From Allochromatium tepidum (GTDB taxonomy: Bacteria > Pseudomonadota > Gammaproteobacteria > Chromatiales > Chromatiaceae): a stretch of DNA of 64,000 bases. Positions 54,273-63,865 of the stretch are shown piece by piece. The position numbers and the translations under genes were made by a program. The notes below the pieces were generated by a model. It was given only the letters and a program-made list of their open reading frames with translations, ran no database searches and had not been told where the DNA came from. Positions within the stretch are counted from its first letter, which is position 1, and every line of letters begins with the position of its first letter. Where the stretch lies: NCBI RefSeq assembly GCF_018409545.1, contig NZ_AP024563.1:3144691-3208690 (forward strand). Direction: 5' to 3'.

Positions 54273-54283
54273 GACCAGGTTCC

Positions 54284-54721
54284 TTATTGGGCAAGGCCGA
54301 ACAGGCCGAGGATGAGCAAGAGATTGATGGCGGAAATGACGACAGCGGCGATGGCCATGCCGCGCCCGCCGCGCTTTTGCGCCAGGCTGATGACGCCGAA
54401 GATGCCACCGGGCAGCGCCAGCACGAGACCGCCCACGGCACTGTCCGCCGCGCTTTCGGCGAGTTTTCTTTTGAGGCTGTGGCCGCCAAAGGCGGATTCG
54501 AGTTCGCTGAGCTTGCTCAGGGTGTCCATGTCACCGGCGGTAGACAGGAGAATCAGCAAGGCGAGGATGGAGAGCGTCAGCGCGGTGATGGCCATCCACA
54601 AAGAACCGGAAGGCGCCGCAGGCGTTGCCGGCAGCGTCGGCGCGGCGAAGCTGTAGCCGCATTGAGGACAGAACGGCGCGGACTCGTGCAACGGCTTTCC
54701 GCAGGATCGGCAGTACATCAT
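54284..54721 (-). CDS. Small zinc-ribbon membrane protein
   Basis: 145 residues: zinc ribbon YCRSCGKPLHESAPFCPQCG, then membrane helices (LWMAITALTLSILALLILLS, GGLVLALPGGIFGVISLA, GMAIAAVVISAINLLLILG). Same architecture as its larger neighbour 11 nt downstream. Overlaps the preceding gene by 4 nt. Function unknown. Confidence 0.65.
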   Translation of the reverse strand: MMYCRSCGKPLHESAPFCPQCGYSFAAPTLPATPAAPSGSLWMAITALTLSILALLILLSTAGDMDTLSKLSELESAFGGHSLKRKLAESAADSAVGGLVLALPGGIFGVISLAQKRGGRGMAIAAVVISAINLLLILGLFGLAQ

Positions 54722-55374
54722 CGAGCCTCCTCCGCCGCGAGATCAGCCTCGGCCACCCCGCCGCCCAGTCGGGCCAGTACGTCGTCGAGCCAGCGGCCAT
54801 AGGCAATCCGGCCGGACTGTATGACGGTTTCGGTTTCTTGCCGGATGAGGGCAGTGAGCGGGGCGCGCAGCGCCTGCAGCTTCTCGCGCACGCGGCGGGC
54901 GTCGTCGGCGATTTCGCGGTCCCAGGCGTCGGAGCAGGGGTCGGCGGCAAAGAGGGCGCGCAAGATGCCGGGCCTGGCGGCGTCGATGGCTTTGCCGATC
55001 ATCTCATCGGCGCGAAAGTAGAGCTTGATGCCCTTGCGCAAGCCCTTCAAGTCGATGCTGGCGCCTTCTTCAAAGCCGGCGACGTCCGGCGCGGCTTCGT
55101 GCAGGGCGCCCTCCAGTGTGGCGAAGAGCTTGGAGACATGGCGCTCGAAGGCGTCGTCGTAGGCGCTGGAGAGCGTCGCGCTCAGGCCCATCTTGGTGCT
55201 GGCGGCAAAGTCGAAATAGAAGCCGTCCTCGGTGTATTCGTCGATCTCGCGCTCGAAGCGGTCCCAAACCTCGTCGGCCACGATGCCGGCGATGTCTGGC
55301 GCGTCCTCGCGCAAGTCGCGCAGGCGTTGCTGTTGGCGCTCGATGAGCGGGGTGAGTGTGGCAGCTGTGTTCAT
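54718..55374 (-). CDS. Hypothetical helical protein of the dynamin cluster
   Basis: 218 residues from ATG 55374, which has GGAGG 5 nt upstream; an upstream in-frame start adds 10 residues. Almost entirely helical (LTPLIERQQQRLRDLREDAP, DEVWDRFEREIDEYTEDGF, ARRVREKLQALRAPLTALIR). No recognised domain. The resemblance to dynamin stalk helices is only general. It is translationally coupled (ATGA) to the zinc-ribbon gene downstream. Confidence 0.6.
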   Translation of the reverse strand: MNTAATLTPLIERQQQRLRDLREDAPDIAGIVADEVWDRFEREIDEYTEDGFYFDFAASTKMGLSATLSSAYDDAFERHVSKLFATLEGALHEAAPDVAGFEEGASIDLKGLRKGIKLYFRADEMIGKAIDAARPGILRALFAADPCSDAWDREIADDARRVREKLQALRAPLTALIRQETETVIQSGRIAYGRWLDDVLARLGGGVAEADLAAEEAR

Positions 55375-55442
55375 GTTGTCCTCCGTGGTGGTTTCCCGGC
55401 CCATTCGCCGGCGGAGGTCAGCATGCCTGAGTCATGCGTCAG

Positions 55443-55772
55443 TCAGTGACGTATGGTGACGAGGCGCCGGTCTGGTCCGCAAGGGGTCAAGAGACTTGGT
55501 ACGAACTCCGGCAGGCTCATGTAATACAGGGGCCTTCCCCGTTTCTTTTTGCTCACTTCCACTACCCGCATGTTGGGATTGCTCAATAGCGCCCGCAACA
55601 CGACAGGGTCGAGTTCGTTTTCCACATCGATCGAGACCAGATAGCCCTCGGTGTGAGCAAGCAATGCGGCCACCTCGGCGTCAGGCGGCACGTCACGAAT
55701 GTAGAGGCTTGTTTCGTGATCGTGCAGACGCAGCACACTGGCGACTTCGGCATTGAGAGAGGGCAGCGACAA
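55443..55772 (-). CDS. Hypothetical protein at the head of the dynamin cluster
   Basis: 109 residues. Alternating strands and helices: VLRLHDHETSLYIRDVPPDA, AALLAHTEGYLVSIDVENEL, RPLYYMSLPEFVPSLLTPCG. Not recognised; the layout would fit a small PIN- or MTH538-like fold but no catalytic motif stands out. IS66 copy 2 sits 24 bp upstream of its start, so its promoter has probably been displaced. Confidence 0.45.
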   Translation of the reverse strand: MSLPSLNAEVASVLRLHDHETSLYIRDVPPDAEVAALLAHTEGYLVSIDVENELDPVVLRALLSNPNMRVVEVSKKKRGRPLYYMSLPEFVPSLLTPCGPDRRLVTIRH

Positions 55773-55795
55773 AGAGAGTATTAGACTTGTACCGT

Positions 55796-57536
55796 GTAAC
55801 TTCTCAATAAGTCATGGCGGCGTTGTCTGACGAGATCCGTTACAGTAGGCGTCATCCCCTGATCCAGCGACCAACCATCACCCACCGCCCCATGCCGATA
55901 CCGATTCAACTGCCTGACATCCCGGAAGCGGAGCGCACGCCGCTGGTGGAGCAGTTGTTGAGTCTGATCGAAGCGCTGATGGAAGCCAACCAGCGGCAAG
56001 CGGAGCAGATCCAACAGTTGCGCGATGAGATCGCGATCCTGAAGGGAGAGAAGGCGCGTCCCGTATTCAAGCCCAGTGGGATGGAGGGGTCAGGCCAGGG
56101 CGCGGGGGGAGGCGAAGAGGGCGGTGAGGAGAAGCCACGTCGGGCCGGTTCGAGCAAACGGGCCAAGACCCAAGAGCTGATCATTCACGAAGACTGTCCG
56201 ATCGCGCCGCGCGAAGAGGTGCCGGCGACGGCGCGCTTCAAGGGCTACCGGGATTTCATCGTTCAGGATCTGCACATTGGGGCGCACAACACGCGCTATC
56301 GTTTGGAAGTGTGGCAGACGCCGGAGGGAGAGTGGTTGTGCGGAGAGCTCCCGGCCACGGTGCAGGGGAGTCATTTCGGGGCGGGTTTGCGCGCCTATGT
56401 ACTCTACCAATACCATCAGTGCCATGTCACCCAGCCGTTGTTGCGCGAGCAACTCCTGGAGTGGGGAATCGACATCTCCGTCGGTCAGATCGACGCCCTG
56501 CTCAGCGGTCGCAACGACGTCTTCTTCGCCGAAAAGGACCAGCTCCTGGAGGTGGGGCTGGAGGTCAGCTCCTACGTCACGGTCGATGACTCCGGGGCGC
56601 GCCATCAGGGGCGCAACGGCTACGTCACCCACATCGGCAATGACTTCTTCGCCTGGTTCTCCAGCAGCGAAAGCAAGAGCCGGATCAATTTCCGGCGCCT
56701 GCTGCAAGCCGGTGAGCCGTTCTACAGCCTCAATGACGAGGCCCTGGCCTATTGGCGCGCCCAAGGTCTGCCTCAGGCCATGTGCCGGGCGCTGATGGCA
56801 CCGCCGATCCTGGAACTGACGACGACCACCGCTTGGGAGGCCCATCTTCAGACCCTGGGTATCACCCAGGAGCGCCATCAGCGCATCGCTACAGAAGGGG
56901 CCTTGCTCGGCGGCGTCCTGGCCAAAGGGCTCTCACGCGAGTTGGTCATCGTCAGCGATGGCGCCGGACAGTTCGCCATCCTGCTCCATGCCCTGTGCTG
57001 GGTGCACGCCGAACGCCGGATTCATACGCTCATCCCACTCAATGAGCGCCACCGCCAGGATCAGCAGCGGGTGCGCGCCCAACTCTGGGCGCTCTACGCC
57101 GACCTCAAGGCGTACCGGTGCGACCCCGATCCCGACGCCATCGCCGGCCTACGCGCCCGCTTCAAGGCCCTGTTCACCCAGAAAACCTCTTGGGCCACGC
57201 TCAATGCGCTCCTCAAGCGCCTCAAGGCCCATCAGCAAGAACTCCTTCTCGTACTCCTGCGCCCCGACATCCCGCTACACACCAACGGTAGCGAGAACGA
57301 CATCCGCAGCTACGTCAAATGGCGCAAGATCAGTGGCGGAACCCGCAGTGATCTGGGACGCCGCTGCCGCGACACCTTTGCCAGCCTGAAGAAGACCTGT
57401 CGTAAGCTCGGGATCTCCTTCTGGGACTACCTCAACGACCGGATTGGGCAGGTGGGCGCTATCCCGCCGTTGCCCGAGATCGTGCGCCAACGGGCTTTAG
57501 CCGCCAAGGGCGTGCCGTGAGTTATTGAGAAGTTAC
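55796..57536 (+). mobile_element. IS66-family element, copy 2
   Basis: 1741 bp, same length and ends as copy 1 but in the opposite orientation. Flanked by its own 8-bp direct repeat TGTACCGT (55788-55795 and 57537-57544), so it inserted independently. Confidence 0.9.
55892..57520 (+). CDS. IS66-family transposase (copy 2)
   Basis: 542 residues, identical in sequence to the copy 1 transposase where compared. Same DDE residues (VDDSGAR, IVSDGAG, SENDIR). Near-identity of the two copies implies recent transposition and provides a 1.7-kb inverted repeat that could invert the 9-kb dynamin segment between them by recombination. Confidence 0.92.
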   Translation: MPIPIQLPDIPEAERTPLVEQLLSLIEALMEANQRQAEQIQQLRDEIAILKGEKARPVFKPSGMEGSGQGAGGGEEGGEEKPRRAGSSKRAKTQELIIHEDCPIAPREEVPATARFKGYRDFIVQDLHIGAHNTRYRLEVWQTPEGEWLCGELPATVQGSHFGAGLRAYVLYQYHQCHVTQPLLREQLLEWGIDISVGQIDALLSGRNDVFFAEKDQLLEVGLEVSSYVTVDDSGARHQGRNGYVTHIGNDFFAWFSSSESKSRINFRRLLQAGEPFYSLNDEALAYWRAQGLPQAMCRALMAPPILELTTTTAWEAHLQTLGITQERHQRIATEGALLGGVLAKGLSRELVIVSDGAGQFAILLHALCWVHAERRIHTLIPLNERHRQDQQRVRAQLWALYADLKAYRCDPDPDAIAGLRARFKALFTQKTSWATLNALLKRLKAHQQELLLVLLRPDIPLHTNGSENDIRSYVKWRKISGGTRSDLGRRCRDTFASLKKTCRKLGISFWDYLNDRIGQVGAIPPLPEIVRQRALAAKGVP

Positions 57537-57733
57537 TGTACCGTGCTCTAACTTATTGATTTTAGGCTATTTTGAAGTTCCAGAGCCCGGCTCCAAGTCC
57601 CAAAAATTGTAACCGTTTACCCCCCACCCTTTGCTGCCCGACGTTTCGTGCCGATCGGAGCGTGACGAGGATGTCGAGATTTGCTGCAACAGCGCCATTG
57701 CACCGGTTTGCGGTTTGAGAGCGACCGGCCACG

Positions 57734-59287
57734 ATGTACCTGAAGGATAACGATCTACGCCAACTCGACGAGGCGCGTCTTGACGGACTGCCGCGCGAGG
57801 TGTTGCGCGCGTTATCGAAGCGGTTGCTGTCGGATCTGAAGGAGGCGCGCGAGCGGCTGAACCGGAGTCCGGAGAACAGTTCGCGTCCGCCGAGCAGCCG
57901 GGCGCCGTGGGAACGAGGCGGAGAGAGTCTGGCGCTGGGAGTGGAGGAGGAGGATGACGCGAGCGCGGGGAGCGCGACGGATAGGGTGTCGGAGTCGGCC
58001 CCAGAATCGGAGAGGCCCAAACGGGAAGCGAGCGTGGGGGGTGATTCAAAGGCGGGGGTGAAGCCGAAAGGTCGCCCGGGTCGCCGGCCCGGTCATCCGG
58101 GGGTGAGCCGTCGCCGGGTGTTGCCGATCGATCAGGAACAGTCCCACGCGCCGAGTCATTGCGCCGGTTGCGGGGCGGCGTTGGAGGGTCTGGAGGCGGT
58201 GGCCTATACCGGGCGCTATGAACTGGAACTGGAGCGTCCCGAGTCGGGGAACGCCGGTGTAGTCGTCACCCAGACCAAGCACACCTATTTCGAGGGGCGC
58301 TGTGGGTGTGGGCATCGCACGCGCGCCGAACCGGGACGCGCGCTCGCCGAGGCGGACTGGACGGTGGAGCTGACCGAACGGCATCTGGTCGGACCACGTT
58401 TGTCGAGCTTTATCGTGGCGCTGTCGTTGCGTCTGGGCGGCTCACACCGACGGATTCAAGAGTTTCTCGCCGACCGGTTCGGGCTGTCGCTGTCGACGGC
58501 GCTCATCAGTCAGTGCCGCCATGAACTCGGGCGCGCGCTGGAACCGGTGGTCGAGGAGGCGTTGCGCGCGGCGTTGAGCGACGCCGAACCGGTGCCTGTG
58601 GATGAAACCGGCCGGCCGCAGCACGATCAGGCGTTGTGGTTGTGGGCGTTCGTGACCGCCAACACCCTCCTCTATGTGATCGGTCGGCGCACCCGGGAGC
58701 TGTTGCACTCCATCCTCGGTCCCACCCCCAGCCCGTGGATCATGAGCGATGGTTACTCGGTCTACCGCGCCTACGGACACCGGCTACGCTGTTGGGCGCC
58801 CATCCTGCGCAAGGCCCGCGGCCCGGCCGAGCGCCTCCACACCCCGACCCAAGCCTTTGGCCGGGAGCTTCCGAGCACCTTCGAGACGCTGATGCAGGCC
58901 GTCTACGCCGCGCGCGCCGCCCCCGGCCCCCACGGCCTGCGACAGACTTACAGTCAGAGGCTCCAGGCCCTCCGGCAGTGCTGTGTGCGCGTGGCCGCCG
59001 GCCCCTATCCCGACAAGGCCCAGGTGCTTGCGCGCGAGTTGCGCAACGACTGGGACGGCTTCCGGGTCGTGCTGGAGCATCCGCACCTGCCGCTGACCAA
59101 CAACGAGGCCGAGCGCGCCTTGCGCCCCTGGGTGATTCTGCGTCGGGTCAGTCAAGGCCCGCGCACCGAGCAGGGCTCGCGCGCCTTCTGCGCCTTGGCC
59201 CTATCTGACCGACGCCTTGCGTCAGCGTCGCCAAGGATTGCCCGCCCCAGCCTTGCCGCTCGCGGCTTAACCTTCACGGCGTTTTGA
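57734..59287 (+). CDS. Second type of IS66-family transposase, C-terminus frameshifted
   Basis: 517 residues. N-terminal coiled coil, Ser/Glu-rich linker, zinc-binding HCAGCGAALEGL and GRCGCGHRTRAEPG, then the DDE core: VPVDETGRPQHDQALWLWAF, WIMSDGYSVYRAYGHRLRC and LTNNEAERALRPWVILRRVS. After FCALAL the frame is shifted near 59204; the alternative frame reads YLTDALRQRRQGLPAPALPL and stops at 59270, the expected family ending. GTAACCGTTTACC at 57609 may be the left end; no matching right end is seen, so the element looks truncated against the integrase remnant. Confidence 0.75.
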   Translation: MYLKDNDLRQLDEARLDGLPREVLRALSKRLLSDLKEARERLNRSPENSSRPPSSRAPWERGGESLALGVEEEDDASAGSATDRVSESAPESERPKREASVGGDSKAGVKPKGRPGRRPGHPGVSRRRVLPIDQEQSHAPSHCAGCGAALEGLEAVAYTGRYELELERPESGNAGVVVTQTKHTYFEGRCGCGHRTRAEPGRALAEADWTVELTERHLVGPRLSSFIVALSLRLGGSHRRIQEFLADRFGLSLSTALISQCRHELGRALEPVVEEALRAALSDAEPVPVDETGRPQHDQALWLWAFVTANTLLYVIGRRTRELLHSILGPTPSPWIMSDGYSVYRAYGHRLRCWAPILRKARGPAERLHTPTQAFGRELPSTFETLMQAVYAARAAPGPHGLRQTYSQRLQALRQCCVRVAAGPYPDKAQVLARELRNDWDGFRVVLEHPHLPLTNNEAERALRPWVILRRVSQGPRTEQGSRAFCALALSDRRLASASPRIARPSLAARGLTFTAF

Positions 59288-59716
59288 GCACGAGATGCGG
59301 GCTGATGAGAGGGGGGGATAAACCGCTACGTCGGCTTCCTTTTCTGCCTCTTCCTTGATCTTGGCTTTCTCGCGGGTTTTCAAACACCATTCGCGGATGA
59401 AGGATTGCGCCATTTCCTTGACGGCGGGGGCGGCATCCTCGGGGATCGGATCGCCACGTTTCAAGGCCATCGGGGATAGGCCACGCCCGGCCAGTATTTT
59501 GCAATCGTCCCGCCATGATCGGGCTTCGGCAAGGGAATAGGTGGGGTAGCCCCCCAGCGTAACCTTTTCCTGCTTCCCGGCCAGCCGATAACGCAGCCGC
59601 CAGACCTTCGCGCCGCCGGGCATGACTTCCACGAATAGCCCGCCCTCATCCGCTTTCTGATATGCCTTGTCAGCAGGTTTCAGGTTCCGCAGCTTGGTAT
59701 CCGATAGCGCCATCAC
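59267..59716 (-). pseudogene. Tyrosine integrase N-terminal fragment (DUF4102 arm-binding domain)
   Basis: 149 residues: MMALSDTKLRNLKPADKAYQ, DEGGLFVEVMPGGAKVWRLR, YRLAGKQEKVTLGGYPTYSL and AEARSWRDDCKILAGRG are the arm-binding domain of P4-type integrases. After EAEKEAD the sequence departs from the family and ends within 20 residues; the core-binding and catalytic domains (R-H-R-Y) are missing. The IS66-type element abuts the break. It marks the former right edge of an integrated island next to mnmE. Confidence 0.8.
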
Positions 59717-59735
59717 TTACCCCTTCGCCGTAGCG

Positions 59736-59934
59736 TGTGCCCATGAAAACCGGCCTCATCTTGGGCACACTGTTTAGCCTTGGGCACACGGCCTGAAAGC
59801 CTTTACTGGTGGGGAATTCAGTCCATTTACCCGCCTTATGTGCCCATGAAAAAGTGATTTCTCCACACTCTGGAAAGGGGCCCAGGGAACACCGCCGCTT
59901 CATCATGGGAACACCGCTTTCCATCTTGGGCACA
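59736..59934. repeat. Five copies of a 9-bp motif near the integrase remnant
   Basis: The 343-bp gap between the integrase fragment and mnmE holds TTGGGCACA at 59761, 59780 and 59926, and the reverse form TGTGCCCAT at 59736 and 59839. A near-copy ATGGGAACA lies between. The layout, direct and inverted copies just upstream of an integrase gene, is that of arm-type binding sites. Nothing else is recognised in the gap except the mnmE terminator. Confidence 0.6.
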
Positions 59935-59990
59935 ATCTTGGGAAGACATTTAAGCGGATTTGTGCGGAACATGCAAGCCGATAACGGAAC

Positions 59991-60014
59991 AAAAAGCCCG
60001 CATTTACGCGGGCT
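59991..60014 (-). terminator. Intrinsic terminator of the mnmE transcript
   Basis: On the minus strand AGCCCGC (60014-60008) pairs with GCGGGCT (60001-59995) around a 6-nt loop, followed by TTTTT. It lies 45 nt beyond the mnmE stop. Confidence 0.8.
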
Positions 60015-60059
60015 ATCAATGGGTTAAGCGGTATTTTGCGGAACACTCAGGAAGGCTTG

Positions 60060-61403
60060 TCATTTTCCAATGCAAAAACTGGAAAAGATCCGTCCCAGTA
60101 GATCATCGGACGTGAATTCGCCGGTGATCTCGCCGAGCGCGCGTTGGGCCAGATGCAGTTCCTCGGCGACCAGTTCGGCGCCGAGTCTCTGCTCCAGGTT
60201 GGTCGCAGCCGTTTGCAAGGCACCGCGCGCGCGTTCCAACGCATCGAGATGACGACGCCGCGCGATGAAAGCACCTTCAGGATGCGCACTCAGGCCGGCA
60301 CACGCTTTGATATGTTCCTTGAGCAGATCGAGACCTTCGCCGGTCGCGACCGAAAGCGCGATCTCGACCTCGCCGTCCTGCTCGATGATACGTGCCGGTT
60401 CGCCAATTAGATCGATCTTGTTGCGGATCCGGGTGACCGGACAGCCGGCGGGGAAGGTGGCGCGGATCGACTCGTCCGGCTCATGATCGACGGCCTGGAC
60501 CCAGAGCACCAGATCAGCGTCGTTCAGGGCTGCCTGAGCGCGACGCACCCCTTCCTGCTCGACCGGGTCATGGGTGTGGCGCAGACCGGCCGTATCGACG
60601 ATGCGGATCGGCAGTCCATCGACCTGGATGTCGAACTTGAGCAGATCGCGCGTGGTGCCTGGGATGTCGGTGACGATGGCGACCTCCGAGCCGCAGAGCG
60701 CATTGAGCAGGCTCGACTTGCCGACATTGGGCGCGCCGGCGATGACGACTGCCAAGCCTTCGCGAATGATCCGGCCCTGATGGGCGTCGGCCAGGAGCCG
60801 GTCGACGGCTTCCAGAACCGCGCTTAGATCAGCCGCGACGGTCGGCTCGTCGGCCAGATCGATCTCCTCGTCCGGAAAGTCGAGCGTGGCCTCGACATGC
60901 AACCGCACCTGGATCAGACCCTCGACCAGCTCGTTGATCCGTTGTGAGAAGACGCCTTGCAGACTGCGCCCGGCCAGCCGCACGGCGAGCGCGGTCGAGC
61001 TTTCGATCAGATCGGCGACCGCCTCGGCCTGGACCAGATCGAGCTTGCCGTTGAGAAAGGCGCGTTCGCTGAATTCGCCCGGACGCGCCAACCGCGCGCC
61101 CAGCTCCAGACAGCGGCGCAGCAGCAGATCCATGACAATCGGGCCGCCGTGCCCCTGAAGTTCGAGCACGTCCTCGCCGGTGAAGGAGCGGGGCGCCTGG
61201 AAATAGAGCGCCAGCCCCTCGTCGATGAAGGCGCCGTCGCCCTCGCGAAAGACGCCGAAGGCCGCGCGACGCGGTTCGGGAATACGCCCAAGGATGGCTT
61301 CAGCGATGGAGCGCACACGCGGCCCGCTGATCCGCACGATACCCACGCCGCCCATACCGGGCGGCGTGGCGATGGCGGCGATGGTCTCGCCGGTCGTCGT
61401 CAT
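60060..61403 (-). CDS. mnmE: tRNA modification GTPase MnmE
   Basis: 447 residues. N-terminal folate-binding domain (TIAAIATPPGMGGVGIVRIS), helical domain with an embedded G domain: GAPNVGKSSLLNALCGSEVA, TDIPGTTRDLL, VDTAGLRHTHDPVEQEGVRR, and the C-terminal FCIGK motif. With MnmG it modifies U34 of several tRNAs. Its gene starts 19 nt after yidC in the conserved rpmH-rnpA-yidD-yidC-mnmE order. Confidence 0.97.
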   Translation of the reverse strand: MTTTGETIAAIATPPGMGGVGIVRISGPRVRSIAEAILGRIPEPRRAAFGVFREGDGAFIDEGLALYFQAPRSFTGEDVLELQGHGGPIVMDLLLRRCLELGARLARPGEFSERAFLNGKLDLVQAEAVADLIESSTALAVRLAGRSLQGVFSQRINELVEGLIQVRLHVEATLDFPDEEIDLADEPTVAADLSAVLEAVDRLLADAHQGRIIREGLAVVIAGAPNVGKSSLLNALCGSEVAIVTDIPGTTRDLLKFDIQVDGLPIRIVDTAGLRHTHDPVEQEGVRRAQAALNDADLVLWVQAVDHEPDESIRATFPAGCPVTRIRNKIDLIGEPARIIEQDGEVEIALSVATGEGLDLLKEHIKACAGLSAHPEGAFIARRRHLDALERARGALQTAATNLEQRLGAELVAEELHLAQRALGEITGEFTSDDLLGRIFSSFCIGK

Positions 61404-61422
61404 CTCAGCGGCGCGCCGCGTC

Positions 61423-63087
61423 TCAGCGCCGACGCTTGGCGGTCTCCAGCTCCAGGTCGCGCGTGATCTTCCACTGCTGCGCGATCGAGAGCAGGTTGTT
61501 GACCGTCCAGTAGAGCACCAGACCCGACGGGAAGAAGGCGAAGAACACGGTGAACACGAACGGCAGGCTCATCATGATCTTGGCTTGGAGCGGGTCCGGC
61601 GGCGCAGGATTGAGCTTCTGCTGCACGAACATGGACACGCCCATGATCAGCGGCAGGATGAAGTACGGATCCGGCGCCGAGAGGTTGTTGAGCCAGAGCA
61701 CGAAGGGCGCCTGACGCATCTCGACGCTCTCCAGCAGCACCCAGTAGAGCGCGATGAACACCGGAATCTGCACCAGGATCGGCAGACAGCCGCCGAGCGG
61801 ATTGATCTTCTCGGTCTTGTACAGCTCCATCATCGCCTGATTCAGACGCTGCTTGTCGTCGCCGTAGCGATCCTTGAGCGCCTGGAGCCGGGGTGTGATC
61901 TGGCGCATGTGCGCCATCGAACGATAGCTGGTCTCGGAGAGCTTGTAGAACGCCAGCTTGATCAGGATGGTCAGCACGATGATCGCCCAGCCCCAGTTGC
62001 CCACCACGGCATGGATCCAGCTCAACAGCCAGTAGATCGGCTTGGCGATGACGGTCAGCCAGCCGTAGTCGACCGCCAGCTCCAGCCCGGGGGCGATGTC
62101 CTCCAGCGTGCTCAGGAGCTTGGGACCGATGAAGAGCCGGTTCTCGAACGTATGCGCGGTGCCGGGCGAGATGCTGACCGGCTGCGAATACTTGCCGATG
62201 ATGTAGCGCGAGTTGTTCAGCACGTTGGTGTAGAAGGTCTCGGCCACGGCACGCGGCGGAACCCAGGCCGCGAGGAAATAATGCTGCATCATGGCGATCC
62301 AGCCATCCGTCACGGTCAGGTCGAGCTTGCCCTTGGCCATGTCCTCCAGCGAAACCTTCTTGTACTTTTCTTCGGGGCTGTAATAGACACCGCCGGTGAA
62401 GGTTTTGATGAAGCGGGTTTCGTTGGGATCGTGCAGCTCGGTGCGTTGGAGCTGATTGTAGGCGCGCGCGATCAGGGGCGCGCCGGTCTGATTCTCGACC
62501 ACCTGACGCGACTCGATCAGATAGCTTCCGCGCGTGAAGGTATAGATCTTCTTGACCCGGACGCCGGCGTCATTGGTCCATTCGAGCGTCACGTCGAGTC
62601 GGTCGGCGCCGGGTTGCAGCTCATACTGACTCTGGGCGCTGGTGAAGACGGCCTCGTGCGTCGGCAGCAGATCCGGTTTCTCGCCCAGCAGTCCCGACTG
62701 GACGACGAACATGTTCGGCGGCACCGGCTTGAGGAGCTGGAACTTGTCGTCCGGACGCTCGGGGACGACGGCATAGTCGAGCAGCCAGGCGCCGGCGATG
62801 GTCGCGCCGCGCGGCGAGATCTCGAGACGCAGCACATCGGTCTCGACCCGGATCGGTGCCTCGTCGGGTGCGGCCGACAGGGCCGCACCGTCCGGCACCG
62901 CGCCGGGCGTGGTCGAAACGCTCGGGATCTCATTGGCCGAAGGCACCGGAACGCCGGGGGCGCCCTGGATCTGCTCCTGTGCGACCGGGAGCTGGGCGGG
63001 ACGGCCATAGTCCTGCATCCAAGACTCGTAGATCAGAAACAGCACCGCAGCCAGTGCAAGGAAGAGGAACAAGCGCTGGTTATCCAT
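61423..63087 (-). CDS. yidC: Membrane protein insertase YidC
   Basis: 554 residues from ATG 63087 ([20 protein letters not shown]). An N-terminal membrane helix, a large periplasmic domain (residues 60-330), and five C-terminal helices with [40 protein letters not shown] and [20 protein letters not shown]. It inserts and folds inner-membrane proteins with or without SecYEG. The longer upstream frame overlaps yidD and is rejected. Confidence 0.97.
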   Translation of the reverse strand: MDNQRLFLFLALAAVLFLIYESWMQDYGRPAQLPVAQEQIQGAPGVPVPSANEIPSVSTTPGAVPDGAALSAAPDEAPIRVETDVLRLEISPRGATIAGAWLLDYAVVPERPDDKFQLLKPVPPNMFVVQSGLLGEKPDLLPTHEAVFTSAQSQYELQPGADRLDVTLEWTNDAGVRVKKIYTFTRGSYLIESRQVVENQTGAPLIARAYNQLQRTELHDPNETRFIKTFTGGVYYSPEEKYKKVSLEDMAKGKLDLTVTDGWIAMMQHYFLAAWVPPRAVAETFYTNVLNNSRYIIGKYSQPVSISPGTAHTFENRLFIGPKLLSTLEDIAPGLELAVDYGWLTVIAKPIYWLLSWIHAVVGNWGWAIIVLTILIKLAFYKLSETSYRSMAHMRQITPRLQALKDRYGDDKQRLNQAMMELYKTEKINPLGGCLPILVQIPVFIALYWVLLESVEMRQAPFVLWLNNLSAPDPYFILPLIMGVSMFVQQKLNPAPPDPLQAKIMMSLPFVFTVFFAFFPSGLVLYWTVNNLLSIAQQWKITRDLELETAKRRR

Positions 63088-63316
63088 GAATCGTGGTCTG
63101 CCTTTTTTCAGGGACGGGATCGATACCGCCTGGATGCCAGGGGTGACAACGCAACACGCGACGCAGGGCCAGATAGCTCCCGCGCGCGACACCGTGGACC
63201 TCGATGGCCTCCACGGCATAGTGGGAGCAGGTGGGGTAGAAGCGGCAACGCGGACCGAGCAGCGGACTGATCAGGTATTGGTAGACCCGGATCAGCCCGA
63301 TCAGGATTCGACGCAT
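63080..63316 (-). CDS. yidD: Membrane protein insertion efficiency factor YidD
   Basis: 78 residues: [37 protein letters not shown] and [17 protein letters not shown], with the conserved Cys residues. Overlaps rnpA upstream by 16 nt and yidC downstream by 8 nt. Confidence 0.95.
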   Translation of the reverse strand: MRRILIGLIRVYQYLISPLLGPRCRFYPTCSHYAVEAIEVHGVARGSYLALRRVLRCHPWHPGGIDPVPEKRQTTIHG

Positions 63317-63687
63317 GATGATTTCTCGATGTGCGCCCAGGCTCGCTCCAGGACGTCGAACAGTCGCCGGTTCGACTCATGTGGCGCACCCTGGGCACAG
63401 AGCACCACGATGTCGACTCCCGGAAGCCGCCGACCGGATCGCCGAAAGCTCTCGCGCGCGATCCGCTTGAGTCGATTGCGATCGACCGCACGGCGGGCGC
63501 ATTTCTTGGCGATGGCCAGACCGAGACGCGCCCGGTCGAGGTCGTTGGGCCGATAGAGCACGACGAAGCCCTGACGACCGGCTCGGTTCGCGTCGGCGAA
63601 GACGCGCTCGAACTGACTCGACTGAGTCAGGCGGCGTTCGCGTCCGAATCCCTCTCCGGGGTCGCCGGTTCGTTCCAGGGTGCTCAG
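63301..63687 (-). CDS. rnpA: Ribonuclease P protein component (non-ATG start)
   Basis: The RNR region is clear: [20 protein letters not shown] followed by ESFRR, then [11 protein letters not shown]. The only conventional start (GTG 63561) would lose the conserved [20 protein letters not shown] segment, which is encoded upstream in frame. No ATG, GTG or TTG exists between that segment and the rpmH coding region; CTG at 63687 ([13 protein letters not shown]) gives 128 residues and overlaps the rpmH stop by 4 nt. I use it as the best guess. The protein assists the RNA subunit in 5' tRNA maturation. Confidence 0.8.
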   Translation of the reverse strand: MSTLERTGDPGEGFGRERRLTQSSQFERVFADANRAGRQGFVVLYRPNDLDRARLGLAIAKKCARRAVDRNRLKRIARESFRRSGRRLPGVDIVVLCAQGAPHESNRRLFDVLERAWAHIEKSSCVES

Positions 63688-63818
63688 GGGATCAGGCGGG
63701 CACGGCCCTTGGCGCGACGCGCGCTCAGAACCTTGCGGCCATTGCGGGTGGCGCTGCGGGCGCGGAAACCATGGGTACGAGCCCGCTTCAGGCGGCTGGG
63801 CTGGAAGGTGCGCTTCAT
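63684..63818 (-). CDS. rpmH: 50S ribosomal protein L34
   Basis: 44 residues: [20 protein letters not shown], then [20 protein letters not shown] and RLIP. Too short for most ORF callers but unmistakable. First gene of the rpmH-rnpA-yidD-yidC-mnmE run. Confidence 0.97.
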   Translation of the reverse strand: MKRTFQPSRLKRARTHGFRARSATRNGRKVLSARRAKGRARLIP

Positions 63819-63865
63819 GAACGGTACTCCGGGAATTCGGTGGTGGGGCAGGGCCTGATGACCCA

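Noticed and set aside
44851..57536. Composite transposon made of two inverted IS66 copies around the dynamin cluster
   Set aside because: Each copy has its own distinct 8-bp target duplication (GATGAGTG and TGTACCGT), which shows two independent insertions.
57562..58049. Minus-strand frames over the third IS66-type transposase
   Set aside because: They lie opposite the Ser/Glu-rich N-terminal coding region of the transposase and have no ribosome-binding site.
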